Positions 25,384 through 32,827 of a DNA stretch of 64,000 nt are shown one piece after another. Below the pieces are notes generated by a model. The model was not told the origin of the DNA. It saw only the letters and a program-made list of their open reading frames with translations, and ran no database searches. Position 1 is the stretch's first letter. Each line of letters starts with the position of its first letter. This DNA comes from JAOXRU01 sp965247735. Lineage in GTDB: Bacteria; Bacteroidota; Bacteroidia; Flavobacteriales; Flavobacteriaceae. The stretch is taken from positions 434,001-498,000 of the forward strand of contig CBDFHN010000002.1 of assembly GCA_965247735.1 (NCBI GenBank), in the 5' to 3' direction. Both the position numbers and the translations under genes were made by a program.

Positions 25384-25783
25384 TTTATGTATCAAACGTA
25401 GCGTATAAAAATACGATAATTTTCAGTTAAGCACTTAGCCGAATTTTTATATTTTGTTTTTTTCTTTTCTATTTTAAAAGCCAAATTAAAAATTTGGCGG
25501 AACTTTATAAATAAGTACAAACCTTTGGATTTAGCACTTAAAAGCTATGTTTTATATACTTTGTTAGCTTTTAGTGCTTTTTTATTATCTTAATAAGCAA
25601 TTGATTTTTTTGTTTTTCAATTCTGTAAACTTGTTCATATTTTAATATTTTTTTTAGCTGAGTGAATCTCTATTAAACTCAAATTTCAAATACTTATCAT
25701 GGTCCGCTTTCGTTCTATACCTATATTGAAACTATACAATATTGTCTAAAAATTAAGAAGTACTCTACGATTTGAATAAAACG
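25384..25783. other. Non-coding spacer with two strong hairpins
   Basis: About 400 bp between IS1182 and the lipocalin-like gene without a meaningful frame. A perfect 8-bp hairpin lies at 25480-25498 (GCCAAATT-AAA-AATTTGGC), typical of Bacteroidota cassette borders. A second at 25533-25578 has arms AGCACTTAAAAGCT and AGCTTTTAGTGCT followed by TTTTTT on the plus strand, a good plus-strand terminator although no plus-strand gene precedes it. Confidence 0.5.
25533..25578 (+). terminator. Orphan terminator-like hairpin
   Basis: Arms AGCACTTAAAAGCT (25533-25546) and AGCTTTTAGTGCT (25566-25578), one bulge, 19-nt loop, then a six-T run on the plus strand. No annotated plus-strand gene ends here. 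It could terminate an unrecognised small RNA or be left from a deleted gene. Confidence 0.45.
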
Positions 25784-25814
25784 AAAACAGCCTGAACATT
25801 GTCCAAGCTGTTTT
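25784..25814 (-). terminator. Terminator after the lipocalin-like gene
   Basis: Arms AAAACAGC and GCTGTTTT with a further inner stem of six pairs (one G-T) around a single-base loop. It lies 32 bp downstream of the stop at 25846. T-rich sequence follows on both strands, so it may work in both directions. Confidence 0.75.
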
Positions 25815-25845
25815 TTGTTTCTACTAAACTAACCAGAGAATAAGC

Positions 25846-26256
25846 TTACAATCTATTATAAGTATCTACAACTGCAATACCGTTTTGCGTAGATCTAAGA
25901 ATAAGCGTTTGCTTGTTGCCTCCTCTTTGAATTTCATAAACAGGGTTGTTAGTAATGGTAAGTGTATTCACATTAATAGTATAGGTTTCATTACTAATAG
26001 TTTCCATTTCGCAAACATCATCAATTAGATTAAATGTTTCTATGATTGCTTCATTACTACTGTTAATGAATTGGATTGTATTCATTTTATCACAATCTGT
26101 TAACGTAATAGCTGTTCCATCTTCTGTCGTTCCGGCAAGTTCCCATTGACCGTCAATAATACTTTCATTTATACTTTCAGTTAATGAATCAGTACTACAA
26201 GATTGATTAAAAATAGCGATTACTACGATGCCTACGAATTTAAATATTTTACTCAT
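25846..26256 (-). CDS. Lipocalin-like lipoprotein
   Basis: A 136-residue protein with a lipoprotein signal peptide (lipobox FNQSC, Cys20). The mature protein begins after a Ser/Thr/Glu-rich linker with IDGQWELAGTTEDG, the entry pattern of lipocalin-like domains of Bacteroidota, and continues as alternating strands with a Cys pair (TDCDKMN and DDVCEM). The function is unknown. Its promoter region lies between 26257 and 26380, next to the AraC-type gene on the same strand, and it ends at a clear terminator. Confidence 0.7.
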   Translation of the reverse strand: MSKIFKFVGIVVIAIFNQSCSTDSLTESINESIIDGQWELAGTTEDGTAITLTDCDKMNTIQFINSSNEAIIETFNLIDDVCEMETISNETYTINVNTLTITNNPVYEIQRGGNKQTLILRSTQNGIAVVDTYNRL

Positions 26257-26380
26257 TGTTTAATTTTTTTGACTTTATATAGTCGTTGTTTATTTATTTT
26301 GAGCAAAGGTAATTGTGCACTTAGGTTTAAGAGTTCCGAATAGTAATAACCTAACAATTATGGACACATTTTTAGGAATT

Positions 26381-27523
26381 TTAAGAGGTTTGATGTTGAT
26401 TTTTATATTCGGAAGGCGTTAATCCCGTTTCTTTTTTGAAACCAGAATAAAAGGCAGATCTCGAGTTATAGCCTGCTTCCAAGCCAATGGCGAGCATGCT
26501 ATACTTATTGAAATCGGTATTTAAAACCATTTTTTTTACATCTTTAACACGATAAAAATTAATATAGTCTGAAAAACTCTTTTTAGAATTATTATTTATC
26601 ATCTGGGACAAATAACCAACACTTATGCCTAGTTTATTTGCCATATCGTTTCTATCTAATTTTGGATCTCTATATATTTTTTCATTTTCCAAAATACTTA
26701 CTAAGTTTTGCAGGTATTTATTGTCTTCGCCCTGTGTTAATTCCTTTTTTTTGTCCTTAATAGAAATTGTTATAGCTTCCGTTTTGACCTCTTTATCAAT
26801 AAGTTTTCTTATTTCATATCTATTTCTAGCCAATCTAAATTTAAAAATTCCATTATAACCCACCCAATAGAATAGCAGGTTTAAAATTAGCCAAAAAATA
26901 AAGGTGAAATCGTTGGGGTATACCTTTTCAACAATCTCCAGCGCAATCCATATGATTATTAATACCACATGAAAATAGTAAAACAGTTTAATCCATTTTA
27001 AACTATGGTTTACTAACGAATGATCTGTTTTCTTTTTTCTAAATAACAGTATATAAACCACTACTAAAACAACTACATTTAATACAATAGAAAAGGAGAA
27101 CTCCGCCGTAAAAAATGGCCGTACCCAAGTAAGATTCTCAATGGTGTACAGCTTAAAATGGTAGTGCCCTCCGACATACAAATTAACCAGAACGGATATG
27201 GCGAATGGCAAAAATAACAGTTTGTGCCTTGTCTGTAATTTAAAATTAGGGTACAAAAACTTCAGATAATATAGCAAAAGTGTAATGGGTAATAGTAAAA
27301 CGAGTTCAATGTCTGCAAAAATCGCAAATTTAGGAAACTCGGTATACCACTGGTATTTAACTGCTAAGTATTGTACATTCGTCAATACTCCAATTAACAT
27401 GCTAATCCCCAAATAAGTATTGGTACCACTTTTGAAATACTTAGAAAATAATATTGCCAAGGCAAAGAAAACACCTTGAATTATGCCAATAACTATTAAA
27501 AAATCAAGTATTTCGAGATTCAT
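26381..27523 (-). CDS. AraC-family regulator with N-terminal multi-helix membrane domain
   Basis: A 380-residue protein. Residues 1-240 hold about seven transmembrane helices, and residues 275-378 form an AraC-type domain with two helix-turn-helix motifs (NDMANKLGISVGYLSQMINN and the second ending GYNSRSAFYSGFKKETGLTPSEY). This fusion is common in Flavobacteriia and presumably couples a membrane signal to transcription. The second IS91 copy ends 41 bp upstream of the ATG, so its expression may depend on the element. Confidence 0.88.
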   Translation of the reverse strand: MNLEILDFLIVIGIIQGVFFALAILFSKYFKSGTNTYLGISMLIGVLTNVQYLAVKYQWYTEFPKFAIFADIELVLLLPITLLLYYLKFLYPNFKLQTRHKLLFLPFAISVLVNLYVGGHYHFKLYTIENLTWVRPFFTAEFSFSIVLNVVVLVVVYILLFRKKKTDHSLVNHSLKWIKLFYYFHVVLIIIWIALEIVEKVYPNDFTFIFWLILNLLFYWVGYNGIFKFRLARNRYEIRKLIDKEVKTEAITISIKDKKKELTQGEDNKYLQNLVSILENEKIYRDPKLDRNDMANKLGISVGYLSQMINNNSKKSFSDYINFYRVKDVKKMVLNTDFNKYSMLAIGLEAGYNSRSAFYSGFKKETGLTPSEYKNQHQTS

Positions 27524-27677
27524 TTATTATTTAGATTTGAGGAAGATTCTAACGCATTAAAGCTAACATTATAGGATTAAATCAAGTAAGCCAAGGGCGC
27601 AATTTGATTTAATCCGCCGTTGAACTATGGCGTGTCAATTTTACCTTTAAAAGCTATGGAAATTGAATCCTTTTTCT

Positions 27678-27890
27678 TTATCCAAAGTTAGGATTTTTGA
27701 AAGAAGTAGAGATATATTTCGTGTTTTTATTCTGTTTTTGATATGCTATGGAGCAGACTTGGTATAATTTACAATGTTGGCATCCTAGTTTTACTATTTT
27801 CTTCCATTTTGGCATATAATTCTCTATACCCGAAAAAGGAATGTTTCGCGATAATCTTATTAAATGCTTATATGTGCCTGTTATTTTCAT
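27678..27890 (-). CDS. Small IS91-associated protein, copy 2
   Basis: Identical in sequence to the 70-residue product at 19224-19436, again overlapping the transposase stop by ATGA. The CxxC-x4-C arrangement is conserved. Role unknown. Confidence 0.5.
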   Translation of the reverse strand: MKITGTYKHLIRLSRNIPFSGIENYMPKWKKIVKLGCQHCKLYQVCSIAYQKQNKNTKYISTSFKNPNFG

Positions 27891-29023
27891 TGAATTTCAA
27901 AGTCTAAATAGGGACCAGCTCTAATAGAAAGTATAATTTTAATATTTTTCATAAGTCCTTTTTTACATTTACAGCATGTAATAGGCTTTGGATCCCACTC
28001 TGGATATTGAATAGGTTTAACTACTATTGGGTGTGTTTTTAATAGTTGCTTTTTAATATCGAGCAACATGGCTTTATTTCTGGAGGCGCATATTCCAAAA
28101 TGTCGTATTCGGACAAATCCTTTTGGTAAAATGTGTTGTGTAAATCTTCGGATAAACTCTTGTGCACTCAGTTGTATTCTAGAACATTGATTGGTTCTAT
28201 AATTTTTATAGGAAAAATGCACTTCGTTATCTTGGATAGCCTTAATTCTATGATTGCTAATTGCAATCTTATGGGAATATCTCCCCAAATATTCTATGAT
28301 GCTTTTTACTCCTGAAAAAGGTTTCTTAGCATAGACCACCCATGGTTTATTAAATAAAAGATCCACCAACCCCTGTAGGTTACTATTATCAATTTCTTCT
28401 TTGTTTTTTAATTGTTTTAACTGCTTCAAAAATATAGCTCTAAATACTTTACTCATTGCTTTTACAGGAAAAAGGTACTTTCCTTTCCCCCGAGTTTCTT
28501 TCCACTTTTTTTGTTTATTTATACCTCCAGATGGTACTATACAATGGATATGTGGATGTAGGCTTAAATTTTGCCCCCAAGTATGTAAAATACTGATCAT
28601 ACCACTCTTTGCTCCAAGGTGTTTGGTGTCTCTAGAGAAGAGTTCAATAGTCTTCCAAGAGGAGCTAAACAGAGTATTATAGAGTTGTTTCGGGTAAGCT
28701 AAACACAACTGGTTTAACTCACTTGGTAAGGTGAACACCACATGAAAATAAGTTACTGGCAAGACCTGCGCTATACGTGCCTGAATCCATTTTTCCCGCT
28801 GTTGGATCTGACACTTAGGGCAATGCCTGTTTCGGCAACTGTTGTACGCAATTTGTTGGTAATCACAATTGGAACAACTCTGGAGATGTCCTCCCAACAC
28901 AGCTGTTCTACAATTAACAATGGCTCTAAGTACTTTTATTTTCTGATAAGATATTTTATGTTTTTCTAAAAATTCCTTTCCATATTCTCTTAATACATCA
29001 GCCAGTTCATGTTTAGGTTTCAA
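27887..29023 (-). CDS. IS91-family HUH transposase, copy 2
   Basis: Identical in translation to the copy at 19433-20569: N-terminal zinc-binding cysteines, HPHIHC metal motif and the YLGRYSHK tyrosine region, with no disruption. Two intact identical copies mean that either could supply transposase for both elements. Confidence 0.92.
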   Translation of the reverse strand: MKPKHELADVLREYGKEFLEKHKISYQKIKVLRAIVNCRTAVLGGHLQSCSNCDYQQIAYNSCRNRHCPKCQIQQREKWIQARIAQVLPVTYFHVVFTLPSELNQLCLAYPKQLYNTLFSSSWKTIELFSRDTKHLGAKSGMISILHTWGQNLSLHPHIHCIVPSGGINKQKKWKETRGKGKYLFPVKAMSKVFRAIFLKQLKQLKNKEEIDNSNLQGLVDLLFNKPWVVYAKKPFSGVKSIIEYLGRYSHKIAISNHRIKAIQDNEVHFSYKNYRTNQCSRIQLSAQEFIRRFTQHILPKGFVRIRHFGICASRNKAMLLDIKKQLLKTHPIVVKPIQYPEWDPKPITCCKCKKGLMKNIKIILSIRAGPYLDFEIQ

Positions 29024-29832
29024 TGGGAGAGGTATAGTACATCCAACGGGCTTTGTATCTCTTTAAATATAGACTGTGCTACCCTAAGGTAAACTAATGT
29101 GCTTTGTAGGCTACTATGCCCGAGTTGTTCTTTTAATTGCAATATATTTCCACCCTGTTCTAAAAAATGGACAGCAAAACTATGACGTAAGCTATGTATA
29201 GTAATATGCTTATTTATTTTTGCTTTCTTTAGTGTTTTTCGCAGCACATTTGCAACCGAAGAAGCAGAATAAGGTTTTGCTTTTTCATATCCACCAATCA
29301 AGTATTTTTCGGAGTGATAATAAGCTAAATAAGTTTCCAAACCCTTAGCCATTAATTTAGATAATATCACATATCTAGTCACTCCATGTTTGCTATTGAT
29401 AATGTGAATTCGATACGCATTAAAATCAACATCTTCTAATCTTAGTTTTAGTAATTCACTAATCCTGAGCCCCGAAGAATAAAGCAAAGACAAAATTACA
29501 CGATGTTTTAAATTAGGACAATGTTTAGGATTAAGCAAGCTTTTGATTTCCTTCTGGTTAAGAACAACAGGAATTTTAACTTTAGATCGGTTTCCCTTTA
29601 ATTCTATACATCGATGTGGTGTTTTCATTACTTTGAATAAAAACCGATATCCATATACTAAAATCTTAATAGAAGAATGGCTTACTTTGCGAAGCCGTAA
29701 GTTATAGATGTATTCTGTAATTTGATCATCACTTAGCAAGTGAAAACTTTTGACATAATATAAACTGATCTGACATAAGGCTCGTAAATAGTTTTTACAG
29801 GTAGATTCCGAATAACCAGATGCTATATACAC
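29020..29832 (-). CDS. Tyrosine recombinase of the IS91-like element, copy 2
   Basis: Identical in translation to the copy at 20566-21378, with the same GTG start at 29832 and catalytic residues. The upstream ATG (29921) and A8 run (29907-29914) are also the same, so the apparent frame break pre-dates duplication and has been kept. Confidence 0.88.
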   Translation of the reverse strand: MYIASGYSESTCKNYLRALCQISLYYVKSFHLLSDDQITEYIYNLRLRKVSHSSIKILVYGYRFLFKVMKTPHRCIELKGNRSKVKIPVVLNQKEIKSLLNPKHCPNLKHRVILSLLYSSGLRISELLKLRLEDVDFNAYRIHIINSKHGVTRYVILSKLMAKGLETYLAYYHSEKYLIGGYEKAKPYSASSVANVLRKTLKKAKINKHITIHSLRHSFAVHFLEQGGNILQLKEQLGHSSLQSTLVYLRVAQSIFKEIQSPLDVLYLSH

Positions 29833-29997
29833 CTTTCTGTACCTCTGATAAGCCTTTATAAAATTTGGTACCGTTCTTTTTGCTAATTCTGAGCAAGGCT
29901 CAACTCTTTTTTTTGATACATAATTAGTAGATTTTGATTATAGCTCTTAATTTACAAAATCTAGAGGAGAAAAGTTACCGAAGGTTTAGTTCAACTA

Positions 29998-30320
29998 ATT
30001 AATAAGCGCCATATAACGGTTATCTCTCTTATAGCTACCCAAATATAAAAAACATACAGATAATAATCAGAAAAATACGCGAATAATAGAAAAACAATTA
30101 ATTTTACAAGACAATAATTGTTTAAATGTAACATATTTTAATCAGTGTTGTTTTATCCAAAAACCAAACAATTCATGGCTAATAACTATTATAAAACAAA
30201 GCATTAGGACTAAAATCCACTACTAAGACCTCTTTTATAATATCAAAAACAAAAGCAGTCTATTCCTGTACTAAAGCCTACTATCAGCAGAACCACAGCC
30301 ATTACCAAAAACTGACAATC
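29998..30320. other. Spacer with a third copy of the AAATATAAAAAACATAC element
   Basis: Follows the IS91 border. At 30033-30079 it holds CTACCCAAATATAAAAAACA and then a stretch shared with 11101-11145. On the minus strand this gives TATATTTG, a perfect -7 box, now pointing into the IS91 element. It may be the former promoter of the AraC-type gene at 27523, separated from it by the insertion. No gene was seen here. Confidence 0.4.
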
Positions 30321-30523
30321 GCTTCCTACCAAAACTATAGTGCTTCCTACCAAAACTATTGCACCTCCTACCAAAACTATAATGCTTCCTACCAAAACTA
30401 TAATGCCTCCTACCAAAACTATAGTGCTCCCTACCAAAACTATAGTACCTCCTACCAGAACTTAAGTGCTTCCTACTAAAACTATAGTGCTTCCTACCAA
30501 GACTATAGTGGCTCCTTCCAAAA
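30321..30523. repeat. 21-bp tandem array, nine full units and one partial
   Basis: Units are based on GCTTCCTACCAAAACTATAG plus T, starting at 30321 and repeating every 21 bp. CTACCAAAACTATA is nearly constant and the GCTTCC part varies. Two minus-strand frames stay open across it: one (30271-30567, 98 codons) begins with a hydrophobic segment and then repeats GRKHYSF; the other (30243-30437) repeats IVLVGST. Differences between units change amino acids in both frames, so coding is uncertain. It lies 220 bp upstream of the unknown gene at 30745. Confidence 0.85.
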
Positions 30524-30674
30524 AAGATACTAATTAGTATAAAAGAACAACCTATACATAAAAACAACTACCTAATTAACAATAGATTACGCTTATTAAT
30601 AAATTATAACCTACAATAATTGGTTGTTTTGCAACAAAAATTAGCATATACACAACATTGTGTGAGTTAATTCC

Positions 30675-30704
30675 TATGTTTATTACTTTAAAATATTACA
30701 TTTG
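30675..30704 (+). promoter_or_regulatory. Candidate promoter of the gene at 30745
   Basis: TATG at 30675-30678, N18 and TACATTTG at 30697-30704 resemble the Bacteroidota TTTG-N19-TAnnTTTG promoter; the -7 box is perfect and the -33 box partial. It lies 41 bp upstream of the ATG. Confidence 0.45.
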
Positions 30705-30744
30705 GCTTGTCCCAAATAGTAATAATCATTAAAAATAATAGATA

Positions 30745-31452
30745 ATGAAATCAAAATCTAAAAAATCATTTGCAACCAAATTAGATATTGGGAAACAGTT
30801 AAAAAGCTATTTGGAAGACATGCCAGACTATGTTGCTCCAATTAAAATGGCTGGTTTGCCATCGCTTATAAAAACAATAGAAGCTACTGATAAAATAATG
30901 ATCAGTATAAAAGAAGTAGAACTAGATTCTAGCAAAAATATAGCAAATAGACAAAATCTATATAGCGGAAAAGATAATTCTTTAAAAACACGTTTAGCAC
31001 TTATAAATACATTTGTAGTTGCTATAAAAGGTAAAGACGATGTGCATAGCAAACGGATTGCCAAGTTGGTACGCCATATTAGAGGTGCTGGTAGTAAAAA
31101 CAAAGAAAAAACAGAACAAAACAATAAAAGAAGTATTAGTCAAATAGAACGTACATTTGGTAGCAGATGGATGGATTTGGGACATATTATAACCATTTTA
31201 CAATCTTTAGGAAAAGCCTATGCTCCACCTAACCCAGACATTACTATTGCTTCTTTAAAAATATTGCACGAAGAAATGTCGGTAAGTAATATGCTTAATG
31301 CAGAAACAAAATCGGCACATAAGACTGTTATAGACAAGCGAAAAGAACTTTTTTCTACATTAAACGATCAGCTTTATCTGATAAAAAAGTTTGTAAAAGC
31401 ACAATACGGCATACGTTCTACTAATTATAGAAAGATTAGAAGTTTGTATTAG
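30745..31452 (+). CDS. Hypothetical helical protein of Bacteroidota
   Basis: A 235-residue basic, alpha-helical protein without signal peptide or membrane segment. The conserved-looking C-terminal half has FGSRWMDLGHIITILQSLGKAYAPPN, then a helix, then a tail with KKFVKAQYGIRSTNYRKIRSLY. I have a general impression of similar unnamed proteins in marine Bacteroidetes but can give no family name or function. It stands alone between the 21-bp array and a minus-strand operon. Like the DUF6261 gene at 7539 it is a lone plus-strand helical protein next to a tandem repeat, though the two proteins do not look homologous. Confidence 0.5.
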   Translation: MKSKSKKSFATKLDIGKQLKSYLEDMPDYVAPIKMAGLPSLIKTIEATDKIMISIKEVELDSSKNIANRQNLYSGKDNSLKTRLALINTFVVAIKGKDDVHSKRIAKLVRHIRGAGSKNKEKTEQNNKRSISQIERTFGSRWMDLGHIITILQSLGKAYAPPNPDITIASLKILHEEMSVSNMLNAETKSAHKTVIDKRKELFSTLNDQLYLIKKFVKAQYGIRSTNYRKIRSLY

Positions 31453-31537
31453 TTATTTTTTTAAATTAATATGTTAAGAGGAAAAGTGTTGTCTTGCTTT
31501 TCCTTTTTTTATGCCTTATAAATTACTATCAATCTCC

Positions 31538-32827
31538 TTATGGAATAGCATTAATAATACGTTCTATACGTATTACTTTTTCGCCCTTACAATATGGTAT
31601 TTTACAAAGTGTAGACGCATAGCAACTGCCATTATATTTATAATCTAACTCACCAGATACCAGTATGCCTATTACCTTATGTGTATTAAAGTTAAATACT
31701 GGCGATCCAGAATTGCCCTGAAAACCATCTAATGTAGTATAGTAATATTGTGGATGAGCATTGTTAACAATACTAGCATTCATGGCTAGTTTTTTAGGCA
31801 GCCCGTTAGGATGTCCCAACATATAAACTTCGGTACCTTTAACTAATTTACTAGAGGTTTCCCATTGCAATACTGGTCTTTTTATAGGTCTATCTACAGT
31901 ATAACTCACCACATCATAGCCATCAAAAGATTTTGAAATAATTTGTGGATAGTATATATCTCGCTGATGGATAATAGTTTCTACAGTTCCGTTTTTATTA
32001 AAGAGTTCAAATCCAAATACCACAGCATAGTCTGTTATAGGGCTTTGAAAAACATGCTGGGCAGTTAGTAATTGCTCTGTTCCAATAATAAAAGTAGTAC
32101 CTATACCAACTATTGGTTGTGCTCTAAATGCTTCTTTTTTACAGAGATTAAAACGTTCTCCTAACTTGCTACTAATATCTAACTGATAAACACTATCTGC
32201 CAATTTTATAAGCTTATCTTTTAATACTAACATACCTACAGATTTGTTACGCCTAAGTATTAACCATTGCCAAGGTATACGAGGTGATAATTCTCGTATT
32301 TCTATTCTGCTATCATATTGTGATGGCCCTGTAAGTCTATCTCTACTATTTTCAAAATCAAAATCTTCTATTATAGCTTTAGCTTTTCCTAATCCTACAT
32401 CTGCACTTACTACAGCTACCTGTTCTTCTTTTGTTTTTGAGTCAAGTTTTCCATCTCTGGTTTCAGAATTATCTTCTGTAATAGATTTATACTCTTGTTT
32501 TTTTTCTTCTAAGAAAAGTTGTTGTATTTTGACTTCTACATCAACTCTTTTTGCTTTCATTACTTTTTCCAAAACCTGTGCTTTATTATAGTTTTCTTGA
32601 GCAGCTTTATAATCTTTAAATTTTGATTGTGTATTAAAAATAGTGTTATTCTTATTTAACTTATTATATTCTAACACTTTAGAACGGTTTTTTTCTCCTT
32701 CAATAAATTCTGCCTTTGCCGCTGCAGCTTTAATCTCTTCTTTTTCTACTTCATTTTGTTCCACCACTTGCCCATGCCCTAGCCAAGAGCAACATATTAG
32801 AATTACAATAAGTATTTGCTTAAGCAT
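31538..32827 (-). CDS. Secreted trypsin-like serine protease with N-terminal helical region
   Basis: A 429-residue protein. A signal peptide covers about residues 1-19 (cleavage at HG-Q). Residues 20-150 are Ala/Lys/Glu-rich and probably coiled coil. The S1-type chymotrypsin fold follows from about 190: LLTAQHVF with His258, FDGYDVVSYTV with Asp305, and GFQGNSGSPVF with Ser373, a complete triad. GHPNG (338-342) is typical of bacterial trypsin-like proteases. Substrate specificity cannot be read. Its ATG overlaps the stop of the 1013-residue gene upstream (TAATG), so the two proteins are made together and probably act together in the envelope. Confidence 0.8.
   Translation of the reverse strand: MLKQILIVILICCSWLGHGQVVEQNEVEKEEIKAAAAKAEFIEGEKNRSKVLEYNKLNKNNTIFNTQSKFKDYKAAQENYNKAQVLEKVMKAKRVDVEVKIQQLFLEEKKQEYKSITEDNSETRDGKLDSKTKEEQVAVVSADVGLGKAKAIIEDFDFENSRDRLTGPSQYDSRIEIRELSPRIPWQWLILRRNKSVGMLVLKDKLIKLADSVYQLDISSKLGERFNLCKKEAFRAQPIVGIGTTFIIGTEQLLTAQHVFQSPITDYAVVFGFELFNKNGTVETIIHQRDIYYPQIISKSFDGYDVVSYTVDRPIKRPVLQWETSSKLVKGTEVYMLGHPNGLPKKLAMNASIVNNAHPQYYYTTLDGFQGNSGSPVFNFNTHKVIGILVSGELDYKYNGSCYASTLCKIPYCKGEKVIRIERIINAIP

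Larger units (their letters stand above)
27565..29997 (-). mobile_element. IS91-like element, copy 2 (2,433 bp)
   Basis: A second copy of the element at 19111-21543, offset by exactly 8,454 bp, in the same orientation, with the same hairpin (27574-27615) and three genes. Sequence outside differs immediately on the left (AAAGCT against GTGGGC). On the right a short similarity remains after the border: TTAATAA followed within a few bases by CCATATAACG in both flanks, which may reflect target preference. Confidence 0.88.

Noticed and set aside
28133..28969. Plus-strand frames inside the IS91-like elements
   Set aside because: They are antisense to the intact transposase and have no protein-like character.
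19111..29997. Classical composite transposon made by two IS copies
   Set aside because: IS91-like elements transpose by rolling circle from one end and lack inverted repeats, so two copies do not define a composite transposon in the usual sense; the segment is only noted as a recombination-prone module.
30321..30523. 21-bp repeats considered as a CRISPR array
   Set aside because: Units are directly adjacent with no variable spacers and no cas genes are in the window.
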